NCBI GenBank assembly: GCA_013115135.1
Contig: JABANP010000140.1
Coordinates: forward strand, 51,710-115,709
Reading direction: 5' to 3'
Source of the DNA: Perkinsus olseni
Lineage: Eukaryota > Perkinsozoa > Perkinsida > Perkinsidae
Length of the DNA stretch: 64,000 nucleotides
In this document: positions 34,545-47,300 of the stretch, in pieces
Layout of the letters: every line of letters begins with the position of its first letter
Numbering within the stretch: position 1 is the stretch's first letter
Made by a program: the position numbers and the translations under genes
Notes under the pieces: model-generated
Seen by the model: the letters and a program-made list of their open reading frames with translations, nothing else
What the model was told of the DNA's origin: nothing
The model's database searches: none

Positions 34545-37500
34545 CTACTCATTATAGTCCAGTCTCAGTAGGAGCTGCGACAGCGAATGAGCTCTCTCGC
34601 TGCTGGTCAGATGCATATCATCCAGAAGGGATATCAGGTCACGGACTCCAACAACGAACTTGTCCTCTAGCGACTTGATAGCTTTTCCGAGTCGTTCGTT
34701 CGGCAAAGCGTCATCAAAGATGCCCTGCTTCCCAAGGGCAGCTAGTTTTGTACATGCTCGGCTGAGCTTCTCAATCGACAAGCGAATCTTCCGGGAACGA
34801 GCGTTGCTTTCGAGGAAGCACTTGGAGAGTATGTCGGCCAAGAAAGCGCGATGAGCTCGGACTATCCCGTCAAAATCGGTGGTTGAAAGCGACACCTTCT
34901 TGATCATCTCTGCATATCTAACGCTGATAACGTCGATCGTGAAGTATTGAATTACGGTGGACGAGCCAAGCGGCCATCCGCGCCCTCACAGCGAGGATGT
35001 GGGTCAACCACGGAAGTGCTTTTGCCTCTCGCTGTCGCCGTGATAGTCGAGTTAGCGTCTGCCACAGTGTATCCAATCCTAGGGCAGAGTGTCGTAATGA
35101 GAGAAGAGAACGCAGTACGACGGAGTACTTCGTGAACTCATCGGTGCCAATGATCAGAGGCAGGGGCCAGGGGAGCTCGTAGACTACCACCACTCGATCG
35201 AGCCATGAGCTGCCGTGAGAACTGTTCCGTGACTCCGAGCCTGGTTGGGTGTGCGACCACTTGCAGATCTCCAGGTAGGAATTCCCATTGGTGGAGTCAG
35301 TCGTACAGATCCCCAGGAAGCAGCAACCTAGCCCGTCCAGCTTCCAACCGCTCCGTGAATCCGCCATGATCGGTGATGAGGACGGGAGCCGGAACTTGCA
35401 GACGAGCACCTCGTCGATTTTCACGGTATCGTTTGTTATACTCAAAGTGTGTGTCCGGAAAGAGTCATCTGCAGTGGTGCGGTATCCGGGGCTCACCGAC
35501 TTTCCCCCGGCTAACACGCTAGGCAAACGGTTGCCTGAAGACAGCAAGAAAATCCCCAATCCAATTGGATCGATCCCGCGGGGGCGCTGTCGTAGCATTA
35601 CGAGAGAACGCGAAATTGCGATCACGAGCCCACCTTCGCTGGTTAATACGAGTTTGACCTCGAACTCAGTGGTCTTGGACGAGCCCAGCATCGTCGGTAC
35701 AGCCCGGACTTCAACGCCCAGGGAGGTTGGGAAGGCGGAGTACATGAATTCAGAGACAGCTGGACGAACCTCTGACATCGCGAAATTGCCGGAGAGGAGG
35801 GCGAAAGACGGGAGTCGCCGCTGATGACTCGACGGACGAGTGAGCCCGAAGGGATACGTGGATGGGAGAGTGAAGGATCTCACCAAGGTTTTCCGTTGGG
35901 CTGGGGGACCATCCAGCTGACCCGACGACGATCTCGGACGGCGAGTGGATGTGTTGGTATAGAACGACGAAGCTGAGAATAATTCCTCGCAACTTGGCAC
36001 CAGGTGATTGAGGCGTTATGCAGGACAGCTGCGCCTGCCATGGCCCTTCCCACCTCATAGCGCCCTCCTTAGTACTGGAAGACGTCGAACTTGATTCGGG
36101 CGCGATAAACTCGATTTCCGTGGAGAACCTTTCCTCGAGCCACCAGCTGACGATTAGTCGCCCAACACTGGCCACTACTCCCCAGACGGAGCAGCTCACC
36201 GGCACCTGCACGAACCCGTCGAAAGGGTTCGCGGAGTCTCACACGATCGGAGCTACCTTGGCCGCCGAGTCTGGCGGTCCCGACCAAACACAGACTGGAC
36301 TTGCAGGCGAGCTCCCAATCGATAGTGGGAACGGCTCCTGCTGACTGTTTCGTAACTGCCATGCAATGTAAGTCGGGCGGAACGGTCGCTGCGTGCTGGC
36401 GACCCCACACTGGGTTTCTGAAGCCATCGGCGGAGTAGTGGAGCGCATTCGCTAGCACCGTAATTCGTATACGATAACCTCACAGGAGCCAGCAGTGGGA
36501 TCGCGATGCACGCTGAGCTAATGGAATCCAAACGAGTATCACTGTTGAAGAGGGGCTTGCTGGCGTAGGCGAACCCCAAGGGGAGGAGACGGAGCGATGC
36601 AAGGTTCGCCTGGTGGCTGGTCTCCGTGAAATGCTCCGCTAAGGCCAGCTGCCACGGCCCCGCTGACAAGTCATACCTAGGATAACCTTATACTCCCTAG
36701 CGGCAGAGTCAGAACTCACTCTGAAACATTTCCTCTGCGCGCGACTGTCAACTCCGCACATTCCTCCAGAAAGGTTTGCCAGAAGCCGCCGTCTCCCAGC
36801 AGGTAGAGGCCCTTCACAGCTGAGAGGTGTTCTAAGAGAGTCGGCGATACCGCTCCGCGCAGCCAGCCATTGAGGAGGGCTCGGGCGCGCTCCACGCTGG
36901 CTTCTATGTACCGGACGCAGCCGGGAGCCGTCATCTTGAAGCCCCCCGTCTCAGTGCAGTCGAAGAGAACATTCAACTGTCGAAGTCGGCTGAGATTCTC
37001 AGCATTCGTGCTAGTGTCGTCCACGATGTTGCAAAGCCCTAAGACCCTCACGGCTGAGCCGCACAAGAGTATCTTGTCTGCCAGAGAGGGACTGATGATC
37101 CCCTTTGGGACTAGATGGTGATGAATCTCGACAGCGGTGGAGCTGGCCGACTCCGTTTCGACAACTGAGTAGTCCTTGCTGGTCGGTGCGATGAAGAACA
37201 CATCAGCCACCATGGGGACTTGGCCGAACGCTATCCACTTGGAGAGCATCGAGAAGAAGAGCTCGCCCAAGGCGTCGAGACAGAACCCGAGTGGGAGCTC
37301 GGATCGGGGAGGAGTCGGGCAGAGTGTTGTAGCGTGACCAGAGAAGATCGAGTAGGACGCATCCCCGTACTGACCGAGCATCGTCGAGAAGACTAGAGAA
37401 AAAGTTGAGGAGAACGGTCTGGTCGCGGAGCTGAGCTACTAGGTAAGTGACTGGTAAGAGGCCATCGTGCTGCAGTAAGGCGCCCTCGATCTCACAGATC

Positions 37501-38190
37501 CTGTCCCTGTAAGGCTCGAGCACGACCGAGTCGATAGTGTCTGCCAGTGTGTAATGATAGGGCTCCGGCTGGGGCTCAGGAACAGAGGTGAGCACAGCCT
37601 CAACACTAGTAGAAACCTTGGAATACAACCTGGAGGAAGAGAGTATGTCCAGCGCCGACTGATCGACTCAGAGAGAAGAGGGGAGGATCCCGCCTCGAGA
37701 ATGCTACCCGGCGATATGGAGTAGGGGCTTGATTGAGAGGACTTGAGAGTCGGACAACCTACTCAAGGCTAGCGGGGCTAGCTCGAACGAAGGATAGTTA
37801 TCGGGGTTCCTGAGAGAAGGGAGGGCATTATCAGACTACAGACCGCTTTCCGCAGGTTCGGAATGGCTGCTTTGAATGGATGGGATACGCAGCTGGACGG
37901 CCGCGACGGTAGCCCGCGAACTCACCCCTGATTGTGAACCGCTGGCCTTGATCGGCTTGACAACGAGATCCCCTTCCAACCCGAGGAGTGATGTTAGCAG
38001 ATCGTGTAGCATAGGGATATAACAACTGCAGCCTCGCTCTCCGACTAACGACTCGACCCCTATACTGGTCTCGAGCGTCGTGCCCCTGTACACTGCTAGG
38101 CGCCAACGGTACCCCAGAACCCAGGACTACTGGCCAGGAGTATTGGCAAGTCCAACACCAAGAGGACTCAATGACACGGTAATTAGTCAC
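34545..38190 (-). CDS. Gamma-tubulin complex component (Spc97/Spc98 family)
   Basis: A member of the family that binds gamma-tubulin and nucleates microtubules. Several minus-strand exons carry family hallmarks in order: MLHDLLTSLLGLEGDLVV (about 38000, the start of the GRIP1 domain), LFFSMLSKWIAFGQV with LADKILLCGSAVRVL (37300-37030), YIEASVERARALLN...LSAVKGLYLLGDGGFWQTFL (about 36930-36770), then the GRIP2 domain with VVYELPWPLPLIIG...YSVVLRSLLSLRHSALGLDTLW (about 35190-35060), FDGIVRAHRAFL (about 34870) and the terminal LLLRLDYNE. The protein ends right after that motif. Exon joins are not fully resolved and some ORFs show frame changes. Sequence is divergent, so I cannot say which GCP paralogue (2-6) it is; the 5' end is approximate. 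Confidence 0.8.
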
Positions 38191-38351
38191 AAGTGAATAT
38201 CAATGATACTTTCCAGATTCAGCTGGACCTTCACCAGAAGAAGAAGACGGCGTGAAGGCTGGTGGGTTGGGGTGCCCGATCGAAGCTCAAGCTCGGCGGT
38301 GCTTCTACTGCATACTCGCTCGGTACTTGAGAGTCTACCAGAGGCTCGGAC

Positions 38352-40701
38352 TCACCGTTCAGGGTTCTGCGCAACAACAGCCTGCTGCATTCTGGTCGCC
38401 ACGGACTTGAAACCAGAGGAAGCCTGACCCCACCAACTGTTCGGGTCGGCTGTGATGCCTCGCAATCTCTCGAAGGTGGCGTTCGCAGTCGCGGCCAGAG
38501 CGTCCGATTGAGTCTTCACGTTGGCTGCCGCTGTCGTTGTGACGTCGCCAAGTCGTATGCGGACCTCATCGATTTTCGTAGCTGTTTGGGTCCCTGAACG
38601 TTGGCAGATGAACTCAGTGCACGTGCGACCGAAGGACTTACGAGTTCCCTGGAGTCTCTCGCCTGCTAGTCGTAAGCTCTCATTTGCCGTCTCTTGCAGA
38701 GTAGAAAGCGTCTCGCTGACCTGTCCCAACAGGATCTCCTTCTGGGAAGGTAGAGGTTGGTCTCCGCGGAGCTCAGCCACGGCCGCGTACCTGAGCTAGG
38801 GCACCACTAAGGGCACAGTGAGTTCAATGAACGCACCCTCCCTGTAGTAGAGCAACGCCGGGCACCCCAGCCTCGATAAGGAGAGAGATGACCGTGTAGA
38901 GCGCAGAGTCCCGTGGGCATGAGCCATCGCCGTTATACAGTAAGAGCATCACCTGACGGCAGACAAGTCATCTACAGCGGCGATGACGACACGTGAATCT
39001 TCGCAGTGCGTGGGAGGATATCCGATCTTACGCATCCACGCTTTCCGTCAGGCAGCTCTCTCCCAGCGTAAGTCCTTTGAGTTGCGATGGCTCGATTGAC
39101 GAAGGTTGCTATTTGAGCAGACCCGGCAGACTCTAGGTCGAACTCCATGGATCCACGCAAGGACGGTTGCAGGGCTCTTGGACGAGGAGCTCGCACGTCC
39201 ACGAGAACCTGCGGACGAAGCTGAGACGAAGAAGAAGACAAGAAACGTGAAAGCATTATCCAGTTGAATCCCTTTCACCTACACAAAGCTGTCCCGTATT
39301 GAGGCCATCGCTCGCCGCTAGGGCGTCATCGGGGCCGACAAGTAGGCAGGGTACACTCGGGCTCCAGTCCTTCACACTGGGATCTGAGGGACCCGTGGAA
39401 CATAAACAGTGACGATACCTACACCGCAAATCTCGCTCACCTTGACCGTCGCAAATAGTGCGCTGGAGGGCGCGTAAGACACTCTTAGGTGTGAACGCCT
39501 TCAGGCTGGCGGAAGCCTCAAAGATCTCATCAACTTCCAAGCTCGAGCTCAAAGACAAAACAGCGCCTCCACGCCTGCTAGAAACAATCCGCTCGCCAGG
39601 AAGCGTCAACCGTGCCTACGTTCTAACGTCCTCAAGCTTTGCGGAGCTCCTCAGAGTGCCGCAACACCCAGGCGAGAGCAAAGAACACCGCATCAACGAC
39701 GTCCCAGTCCCGGGCAAGCCTTGACCAGATCGCCTGGCAAATCTCAGGGTGCCCTTGCCGGCTCAAGGGGCCAGCAAAGAGACTAGGGAGGAAGTCTCGG
39801 CGCTCTCCCAGTGTCCAAGAAGAGGTCCCGCCTTGAGTGACGTGCCACCACAGGATGGGGTCGTGGAATCGAACGAGACCCTCGAAGGGCACAGTGAGAG
39901 GATCGTCAGTGAAACCTGGTGCGAGCAGGCCAGGTGCGTACCTGACAGAGCCACCACGGGTTCAACAGAACGAGGGGCTCCTTTTCCCTCCTACGTTCTC
40001 ATCAACTTGAGAGATGTCAAATATATCAATGATAAAGGCAACGGTTGCCTCAAGGAGCCCTGTGGAGTGTAGCAGGCTACGTAACAGAAAGTCGCCAATG
40101 ACGAGGCCACAATGGGGTCCTTGGTAGGCTCCTCTCTGAACAGCAAGGCCAACCTTCAACACTACTAGCCTGCCTCCACGAGAGACCCATACAGCTGCAT
40201 TAAACCAATTCACGTAACCGAATCCGGGCCACATAGAAGAAGCCGTGCAGGGACCACGAGGAGGCGAGCTGCTTGCCTGGATTCTAGTCGCAATAGCTCC
40301 CCTAGCTTCCGCATCCGTATTGCCAGTTCATCGTCACCGCCGGCAAGCTCTTGGCAGTTACTTGCAAAGATGGACTCGTCCGGAGTCGGAATGGGGAGCT
40401 GAACAGCATACCAGAACCATCAAAGCCTTTCATTCAAAAGGGAGTACGTAAAGGCCACCGTCACAACAAGACTGGCTCTGGCCCCTCAGACTAAAGATGC
40501 GCTGGTACAGCGAGGATCGATGCTTTCTCTGCACACCTGTTCAAGTCGGCTCTGGACCTGTTCAGCCTCCTGCGGCTGCTCTGATCCCATCGAGCGACAT
40601 AGGGATGAGAAATCACGAGTCGGCGGCCCAATAATCGGAGGCTGCACTGACGGCAGGTGAGATGCCTCCTCCGACCTGTCCCCGCTTGACGTAGATGACA
40701 T
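38352..40701 (-). CDS. Hypothetical multi-exon protein(s), unrecognised
   Basis: A chain of coding-like minus-strand segments: 40701-40486 (Ser/Pro/Gln-rich), 40234-39990 (hydrophobic), 39892-39632 (FEGLVRFHDPILWWHV...VDAVFFALAWVLRHSEEL), 39609-39300, 39256-38990, and 38780-38352. The last is Ala/Thr/Gln-rich and helical (GQVSETLSTLQETANESLRLAGERL), suggesting a coiled coil, and has its own stop. GT-AG junctions about 45-60 nt apart are likely but I did not prove them. It could be one gene or two, since the Ser-rich segment opens with a plausible start at 40701. No domain recognised. Confidence 0.4.
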
Positions 40702-40779
40702 TAAAAACTCTGTATCAGATGTTGTGAACCAACACATCAGAGACAGTCGAAACTCGAGGCTCTAAGCTTTTGATTCAGA

Positions 40780-41751
40780 TTAATTCTGTTGCTGCAAAGA
40801 CATCATTCTCTGGTCCATGTGTTCTAGCTTCTCGACGACGATCTGCTCCATCTTTATGTAGTCCCTCAACTTCCTCTCCCGCTCACTCTTATTGCGACAT
40901 CTAAGCTCGGCCTGGCCACAATAACAGCATCCTCCCTTCGAACCGCCGCTGTCGTAGCTCGCCTTAGCCGTTTCCTCCACCAACTTCGCATAGCGCTCCT
41001 GTAGGGCCTTCAGCTCCGCCTCCTCCCCGGTCGGGTCTGGCATCTGACGAGTCAGACACTCCTTCGCATGTCCCGTTCTCACCAGTTAGCCTTGGCTTGG
41101 CGATGTCCTCCTCCCTTACATACATCAAACCCTGACGAAGCGGGCAAGTTGCTCTACCCCTGCGAATTCGGACGAGTTACATTCAGAACGATGTCACTGA
41201 GTACACCTGCCGACTCCTCCGTTCGGGCCTTCAACTTGTTCAAGGTCGCGTTGTTCGGCTGAAGCAGCGTTCCATGCGCGACCGGCGTCGGGGGCACTCC
41301 CACAAACCGCTGCAGGAATCTCGTAATAGCGAGAAGTACCCACCTGGGGTTGCATCTCCTTGGTCGCGGCCGAGAATTCTTTGGCCACTGCCTTGTAGGC
41401 ATTAGCAAAAGCTTCAGTGATGCCAGAGGACACCTTAACGACGGAAGAAAAAGGTAGATGGTGCACAATTCAAACCCGGGGTTTTACAGCGGTGATAGAG
41501 ACCTCGAACCAAGGCTACCTCACTAGGCTCGCAAGCGAAGAACTCCTTTTGTCGTGCTCGTAGCGCCGGGTCCTCCTGTCTTCGTGCCCGAGCAGTCCTC
41601 GCGGACTCAGCACCCTGCCAGAGGAGGCCCCCAAGAGAAGCAGAGGAAGGGTTCCAGGGCCTCCCGATGCGCATGAACTCACCTGACGCGGTGCTACTGC
41701 TGCCAGACGATTGTCGGTGATGAAGGCCGACAAAGACATCGAGTAACTCTA
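40780..41751 (-). CDS. Coiled-coil hypothetical protein
   Basis: The C-terminal exon 41082-40780 is strongly heptad-like (EEAELKALQERYAKLVEETAKASY..., RERKLRDYIKMEQIVVEKLEHMDQRMMSLQQQN) and holds a CCYC plus later Cys. Upstream segments give KVSSGITEAFANAYKAVAKEFSAATKEM (about 41440-41360) and LNKLKARTEESAGVLSDIVLNVT (about 41250-41170), also amphipathic helices. The N-terminal end is uncertain. Lies downstream of RPC6 on the same strand. Function unknown. Confidence 0.45.
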
Positions 41752-41957
41752 CGCTGATTCTACTGAGTGAGTGAGTAGTACCGTGTACTCTACTGTACTC
41801 AGAGGGAACTGCAGAACACCATCTGACACTCCACCGAGAGTGAGTCGCAGTGGCGATGCGTCGCAATGCCCAGAAGGGAGTCAAACTAGCCCCGTCACGA
41901 AACGAAAAGATTTGGCACGACAGTAGAAACGACGTTGGCAGGAGCAGCAGGAGTATC

Positions 41958-43409
41958 TCATAAAGCATCCTTGGACCCTCCGCCCTCATTAGCCGAAGCA
42001 GCCGCTGGTGCCCCGTCCTTATCGGTGGTGTCACTGGTCCGGCCACTGAGACTTAGCCACTTGGATAGATAGAGGCACTCCTCGGGATTGACCCGACCCC
42101 CCACCACACACTCGGCGGACACAGGGCAAGCAATGCAAGGGACATCTACTATACGGGTTATGTAGTCCAAGCCCAAGTTAGCTGGTCGGGACACGTAGCA
42201 CTGTCTGAGACGATGAGGAACTGAAGACACTGCGTGCTAGATAGGAGCCTTACTTTGCAATGGAGTCTCCCGCCGTTGAAGGGACTACCATGATGACCCT
42301 GTCCAGCTCGAGGCTGCGCAGGACATCACCAATCTCCTCGACACTGTGAGAGATGTGCGATACTCCTTGTGAGACAACGTACCGATGAACGTCCTCACAA
42401 GTAACAGCCCTGAGGAGGACGCAGGTACGGCAAATTCTCAACCCGTTCTTTCGGTTACCGGTTCTGATTGGTGATGTAATCGAGACAGCATTGCCGCAGT
42501 CGCTCGATCAGGTCCGTATCCAATCGACCGTCGCGGTACCAGTTACCACCACTGACCTCCTTGCTAGGCTCTAACTCGTACAACATCCATACCTGAACTC
42601 CACCAACTCATCACAGCGTCTCACAGACGATAAACTTCGGACGAACCGCCAGCCGAAGCTGTGTGACTGTCCAGTAGACCTCCCCTGAGTTTCAAGAGCC
42701 CTCCCAAGATCGCCTTTACATGATGAATTTGACCCAAGAAGCGTCTTGGACTTCAAAAAAGGGGTCTATCGAACACCGCTGGAAATCCGAGCTCGCTCCT
42801 GGCATGATAGAGAACCGCCAATTAGTACCTTCCGGGATTTATGTTGAACCGAAGTGACCTTCTTGATCAACCGTCGTGCCTCCAGCTGCGAGCATATCTT
42901 CGTTACGCTGCCCGGAGGCTATCCTATGCTCCATGTTTGCACGCGTTGCCAAGTCCCTACAGCGGAGCAATGACCCGCGAATGTTTTGCATTCCCGCCAC
43001 TGAGAATTTTCAGGAGCCGTTGGCCGATAAAACTGGGGACAGCGACACCACCGGTGATACCGCATTCTACTACTTATTCCATATCCCCTGCGATCCTGCC
43101 ATCTTGATGAGCTTATAAATCATCCTAAACGTCTGGTCCAAACCCCCTCAGCTTCTGCGCGATTTCCGCAGGCACCGCTGTATAGAGGAGCTTGCCGGCC
43201 GACGTTTTAGAGATATCAACTCGGCCCGCCTGAAATGGAGTCACTTTCTCAGCACGACCAAACGATAAGCCGACCTGCAAGAGAGGATTCAAACACTGTA
43301 GGAGCTTCTGCTTGTCCCATCCTGACTTCTCCAAATCTTCGTTCGTCAGTCCATCCGAGCTGTCCGTGAGCAGCTGCAGGAGCTCCTCAACATCGGCTGC
43401 GCGGGCCAT
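41958..43409 (-). CDS. RPC6: RNA polymerase III subunit RPC6 (RPC34/POLR3F)
   Basis: A winged-helix subunit of Pol III that helps open promoters of tRNA and 5S genes through contact with TFIIIB. Recognised pieces in order: a first winged helix from MARAADVEELLQLL (start 43409), FRMIYKLIKMAGSQGIW at about 43110-43060, VWMLYELEPSKEVSGGNWYRDGRLDTDLIERLRQ (about 42590-42490), SHISHSVEEIGDVLRSLELDRVIMVV (about 42360-42290), and the C-terminal Fe-S cysteine module CIACPVSAECVVGGRVNPEECLYLSKW (about 42140-42060), which fits the C-terminal pattern of the human protein. Several short introns separate them. A frame break at about 43138 coincides with a CCCCC run and is probably an indel artefact. Confidence 0.88.
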
Positions 43410-43449
43410 TGGTAATACCGACACTCCTCTAAGTTTCTCGCACAACATC

Positions 43450-44298
43450 GGGCCTCACTGAACGCAAGAGCTGGGGAGTAGAATGAAGGGTTGTTAAAGC
43501 GCCGAAGCCGTATCCGCGCAGGAAAGGGATACCCATACAAAGTAGTTAAGTTTGAGAAGGAATGGTAACACTACAAACGACGTTAATACAACTCGATGCG
43601 GCACGAGCATTCCGCATCGCAGCGGGATCTTCAACTACGGCCCACCTAACGATACAAGGGAATGCGAGCAGCAAGCCACCTAACTGAGGCAACTCTCACC
43701 TGATGAACAGAGCAACCTCCGTGTAGAGCCGCCCAGGTCCATACACCGGGCACGCGTCCTCGCGTTGAAGATATGTCGCCGCGAGTAGGGAGCCACGAAA
43801 CCCGGGGAGACTGAAATGGACATTGATAAATCATGATTGAAGATTCTGCTGAGAATCCACTCAGCCCGAACGCAGCGAACAGAGCGGTGCAATTCTACGC
43901 TCGACGTTTTCTGATGTCAGTTTGGAAAGTCCTGATCGATTAGCGTTGAGCCTGTCGTGAGAGCAGCGAGCCCACGGTTTACAAGCCTCGGAGATCATCC
44001 TGGCACACTGGAGCTCGAGACCACGCCGACACACGAAGAAGACAGCTACGACGACATGAGAAGAGGTGTCTTCAAGGAGTCTTTGTCAAGGGGCCTCGGC
44101 AGTCGCCCATGGTGTGCAGCACTCACCATCCCTACTAGGAGAGAGCCGTCAATCGCTCTCAACAACGATACACTATTCCTGGCGTATGTAATAAATTCGG
44201 AGCAGTGGCAGCAGCCTTATTGAGACTGTAGCACGACACCACTGCAATCCCCTAGAGACCGTGAGAATGAGCTGAACGTACTGCTGAATTCCAGCTAA
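43450..44298. other. Intergenic DNA
   Basis: Between the RPC6 start and the P5 ATPase 1 stop. ORFs up to 88 codons occur (+ 43957-44223) but show no motif or paralogue. Confidence 0.4.
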
Positions 44299-44301
44299 GG
44301 G

Positions 44302-47300
44302 TCATTCCAGCCATTCTAAGGGTTCGCTAGGCCGACCCGCCTTACCCTCACGCGCCCCCCAGCCCAGACTCGGAAGCATTCGCTTAACGAAGGGTCCGAG
44401 GCAGATGAGCTTGTACGAGAGGTGATGCATCACCGTCATCCCCGAGAAAAGCCCAAAGTATGTCCATCGCAGCCACGCTGGCATCACGTTGCCGGGGACG
44501 TCCCCATGCCTGAGCAACAGGAAATCGTGGGATACAGCGACGAACACGAGAGCTTCTCACCAGACGTCTCCACCCACTCGCTCGTATGGGAATAGGAACC
44601 AGTTGATCCAACTGTATTGAACCGCTTGGAAGTCAGAGAGACTGCAATTCACCTGTAAAGAAGAAACTGATGGAAAAAAGGGAGAACGCGTAGTTACTTT
44701 GAAAGCACAGCTGAACTGGCTGCTGGGGCCCAGGAGGAGCACGAGGACGGGTATACCGGTAAGCAGTACAACAAACACGAGAGTCAAATTGCGGTACCTG
44801 AAACCGATCGAGATGATGAAGTGCATAGAAACGCCACCCCCAAGGGTAGAACCAGGGACCTCCGGGTTTTCCCATCCTGCCTACACTGGTCGCCGATGAA
44901 CATCGCCGTAAGAGTAACAGACCGCAGTATCGAACGTGATCCAAGAGAGCCAGAGCCACGTCAGAGCCGCCTCGAAATTGTCCGACCGTTTCTGCCACTC
45001 GTGGACCTCACTCGCGGAGCCATCAAACCGAGCCTAGCACACAGGGACTCATGGTGGAGTAGAGGCCCAGCCCCATTCTTACAAACCAATCTTCACCATC
45101 GTTGCTGAACAGGATATAGAAAGCTGCCAGTAGGAATATAACACCAATTATCATCTAAAATAAGGGTGGGAAAATCAAGACTAGAATGACAAGGGAATGA
45201 AGAGTTCTTACCGTCAGGGATGCAGCCATGACCATCATAGGCCCAAGCAAGCTCCCCTCAGGAGGGACTCGGGCTAACGTCTTCGCTGGTTTTGGCTGAG
45301 ACGACAAGCAGCGACATACACGTGGCAACGATCCTCTCAGCATCGGGCTTACCATCGAGAGTGCCCAAAGCAACAAAGGGTTCATAACTAGATCTTGATA
45401 TATGAAACCAAACGGGGTGAGATATGCCCCCGCATAAAGCATAAGGATCATCTGAAGTAATGACCGTCACGGAGAGGTACGGTCGTATGGGCCCTGCTGC
45501 TGCTGCTTACTTTGCCAATCGATCCTATTACACCGCGAACCACTAGGAATCGATATGATCCAAATGATGTACACATAGAAGCACGGGCTGATGAAGGGTG
45601 ACTATTGAGCACGGCATGAGCACATGTGTTCGCATTACCTTCTCTAAGTAGCAGTACCAATGAGCCAATACTGGGGCTATCTGTGCTGAAGGGCGCGGCC
45701 ACACTGGCCTCAACTCTACCACTCAAAGCTAGACCTGATAATAAAAGGGATGATGGATGGACGCGGAGGTCCGTTGCCTACCAGCAGCTGCTGCTCTGAG
45801 GGCACCGCTGTCATTACCACCATCACCACACATACCCGTTATAAGATTGAGAGGTGGACGAGAGTACGCTGTAATAACCGATACTTTCTGATGGGGTGTC
45901 ATACGACCAAATACTCTTATACGGGCGCAGGTGCAGTCCACTAGACCAGGCCTGAGAAAGCGACACGACTGGCAACACCGTCTGAACTGCAGTACTGCCC
46001 TACCTCCTGACCCCTGGCCGCAGTTGACTATTATCGCAAGTGCCTCGACAGCCAATGAGCGAGATGAGACGATCCTCGTGAGTCAACTCGGAGAAGCAGG
46101 CTCCCGTAACACAGAGACTGGTAGGCTCCCCGGCGCCTTTATCGAGGAAGGTAGCCTCGTCAACCTCCTCTTGGGTGTCGAGGTCCGTCCACTGGACCTC
46201 CCCTGGGTTCACGACATCACCGATGAGCACCCTGACAACGAGAACATGCACGAAGTACCGGACGACATGACCAATTCGACTATCTCTAAAACGACAAAGC
46301 TACTTATCAGAGATCAAAATACATAGCGGCATGACTCCTCTACTGTGAACTGTGATCGACCCTACCGACTCCACCCCGTCAACGAGCAAATTGAACCCTC
46401 AGAGTTGACCGCAACTAAGCACGCCTTGACCACAATGCCGCATTTACCCACGACTCTGCCTTACCGATAGCCATGAGGGATTATCCCAACCTTCCGGGCT
46501 ACAGCCGCTCCGTTATACACAGAGTCCCCGGTGATCATAACATTGTCCACTCCGCCCGTCCTCAGCACGTCAACATATCGGGCTGAGTCCGGCTTCACTT
46601 CATTGCGGAAGAGCAGGAGACCAAGCAACTCAAGCTCATCCTCGAGCTCATGTCTCGGCAGCGTCATACCTGCAAGCAATCAGTCAAGCCGCCGTGCAGC
46701 CCGCAGCGCTACCTTCATCTGGAGTCACTGGGCGAGCGGCGATGGCCAGGACGTAGCAGCCCTCAGAGGCGTATTTCTCCGCGATCAACATGGCTTTACT
46801 CCTCAGCGCATCACCAATCGACACGCACCTGCAACCGATTAGCTAACAGCAGTCGGCAGCTTCACCACCCTACCTGTCGAGAATGGCCTCGTGAGAGCCC
46901 TTACAGAATACAAAGCACTTCCCACTGGCCTCGTCAGTAGCCACGACACTCATCGTCATGCTGTGATGGTCGAAGGTGTGCTGCTTGTTGACCTTCCAGT
47001 GAGGGCCATCTGACCAAGACCACGATCAAACAGCGCACGCCGGAGACAAGCCTCTCACCGTTGGGCTCTCGAACCGTCTTCAGGTCGCTATCGTACTGCC
47101 AACCCAGAGCCTTTGCAGCCTCAATCATGCGAAGCTCAACCTATCAACCATTCGCCCAGTTGCAAGGCTTTCGAGATTTTCGAACGCTCACCTGGCTACC
47201 GACGAGTTCGTTGCCCGAGATAACACTGACCGTATGGGTAAGTGCCAAGCCGGCAGCAATCGGTCCCGAGATACGCTCCTGGTTGCGGCGGCCGAAGTAC

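Noticed and set aside
44840..44880. Second tRNA/B-box-like word near the end of ATPase copy 1
   Set aside because: Only a partial match; no secondary structure of a tRNA.
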